Notes under the pieces: generated by a model
The model's database searches: none
Told to the model about the DNA's origin: nothing
What the model saw: only the letters and a program-made list of their open reading frames with translations
Translations under genes and position numbers: made by a program
Part shown: in pieces, positions 63,820-64,000 of the stretch
Layout of the letters: the number at the start of each line of letters is the position of its first letter
Position numbering within the stretch: the stretch's first letter is position 1
Assembly (NCBI GenBank): GCA_025054855.1
Contig: JANWZS010000001.1
Coordinates: 4,583 to 68,582 of the forward strand
Length of the DNA: 64,000 nt
Source of the DNA: Candidatus Nitrosocaldus sp.
GTDB lineage: Archaea > Thermoproteota > Nitrososphaeria > Nitrososphaerales > Nitrosocaldaceae
Reading direction: 5' to 3'

Positions 63820-64000
63820 TCATTCGTCTGCTTCCTTCCATAGTAGAGAGAAGAATGATACCATAGACTCTACGAGTGTGCTAGAGTCCGTCCATAGTGC
63901 TGCCGTATCATTCTTGTTCTTCTCCCTCAGCAGATGCACCATCTCCTTCCTATCCTTTATGACCATCAACTGGAGCTTGTTCTCTACTCTCTTCACATTG
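63820..64000 (-). CDS. C-terminal fragment of a protein of unknown function
   Basis: The frame enters from beyond the window end and stops at 63820, giving 59 residues. They begin VKRVENKLQLMVIKDRKEMVHLLREKNKN, an alpha-helical, charged segment, and finish WTDSSTLVESMVSFFSLLWKEADE. It is not an obvious ribosomal protein, although eL19 or eL32 often precedes uL18 in archaea. The 63665-63819 spacer shows only a short hairpin (gcatag, ctatgc). Confidence 0.5.
   Translation of the reverse strand, partial: NVKRVENKLQLMVIKDRKEMVHLLREKNKNDTAALWTDSSTLVESMVSFFSLLWKEADE

Overview
The window looks like chromosome of a thaumarchaeon (Nitrososphaerota, the ammonia-oxidising archaea lineage). The evidence is archaeal information genes (ABCE1, TBP, archaeal-type adenylate kinase, Cbf5, the DUF106 insertase, and uL18, uS5, uL30, uL15 with SecY), a lone 5S rRNA gene, an 11-subunit complex I without the NADH module, 3-hexulose-6-phosphate synthase in place of a pentose-phosphate route, and many genes whose start codon lies about 25 nt below a TATA box (leaderless mRNAs). 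Three tRNA genes carry five introns, four with a readable or relaxed bulge-helix-bulge signature. That points towards a thermophilic, Nitrosocaldus-like member, but this is inference: no amo or 16S gene is present here.

Layout. 1-11 kb: a PfkB-type kinase fragment, a cupredoxin-like secreted protein, 5S rRNA, ABCE1, an uncharacterised three-gene operon (DUF2589-like, trypco2-like, coiled-coil/HhH), a Trm5-type tRNA methyltransferase, a GNAT acetyltransferase, a site-2 protease, a LarA-like protein, PyrE and TBP. 11-17.6 kb: a gene-free stretch, signal peptidase I, RNase HI, a ferritin-like protein, a NikR-like regulator and a Znu/Tro-type metal ABC transporter. 17.6-23.7 kb: a cell-surface locus of three exported proteins with related C-terminal sorting tails; two of them share a new-looking repeat domain and face each other across a palindromic promoter region. 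24-26.8 kb: two intron-containing tRNAs, a CADD/TenA-like protein and an HD-domain protein.

26.7-38.1 kb: the complete nuoABCDHIJKMLN operon on the minus strand, whose promoter lies inside a perfect inverted repeat. 38-53 kb: an NnrS-like membrane protein, GlmS, a dolichol-phosphate-type glycosyltransferase with a winged-helix gene, a DUF457 membrane hydrolase, a 34-residue basic protein, an M20 peptidase, HPS, a two-subunit 2-oxoacid:ferredoxin oxidoreductase (the likely ferredoxin reducer), a DUF47/PiT phosphate module, an MtrA-like protein, a flavin-binding oxidase-fold protein and the third intron-bearing tRNA.

53-64 kb: the end of the spc ribosomal operon running into secY-adk-DUF106-cmk-cbf5. 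Between uL30 and uL15 this operon is split by about 3.6 kb holding an RTX (calcium-binding repeat) surface protein and a divergent patatin-like phospholipase; uL15 has its own TATA box after the split. The most unusual items are the tRNA introns, the surface-protein family with its shared operator, and the split ribosomal operon.
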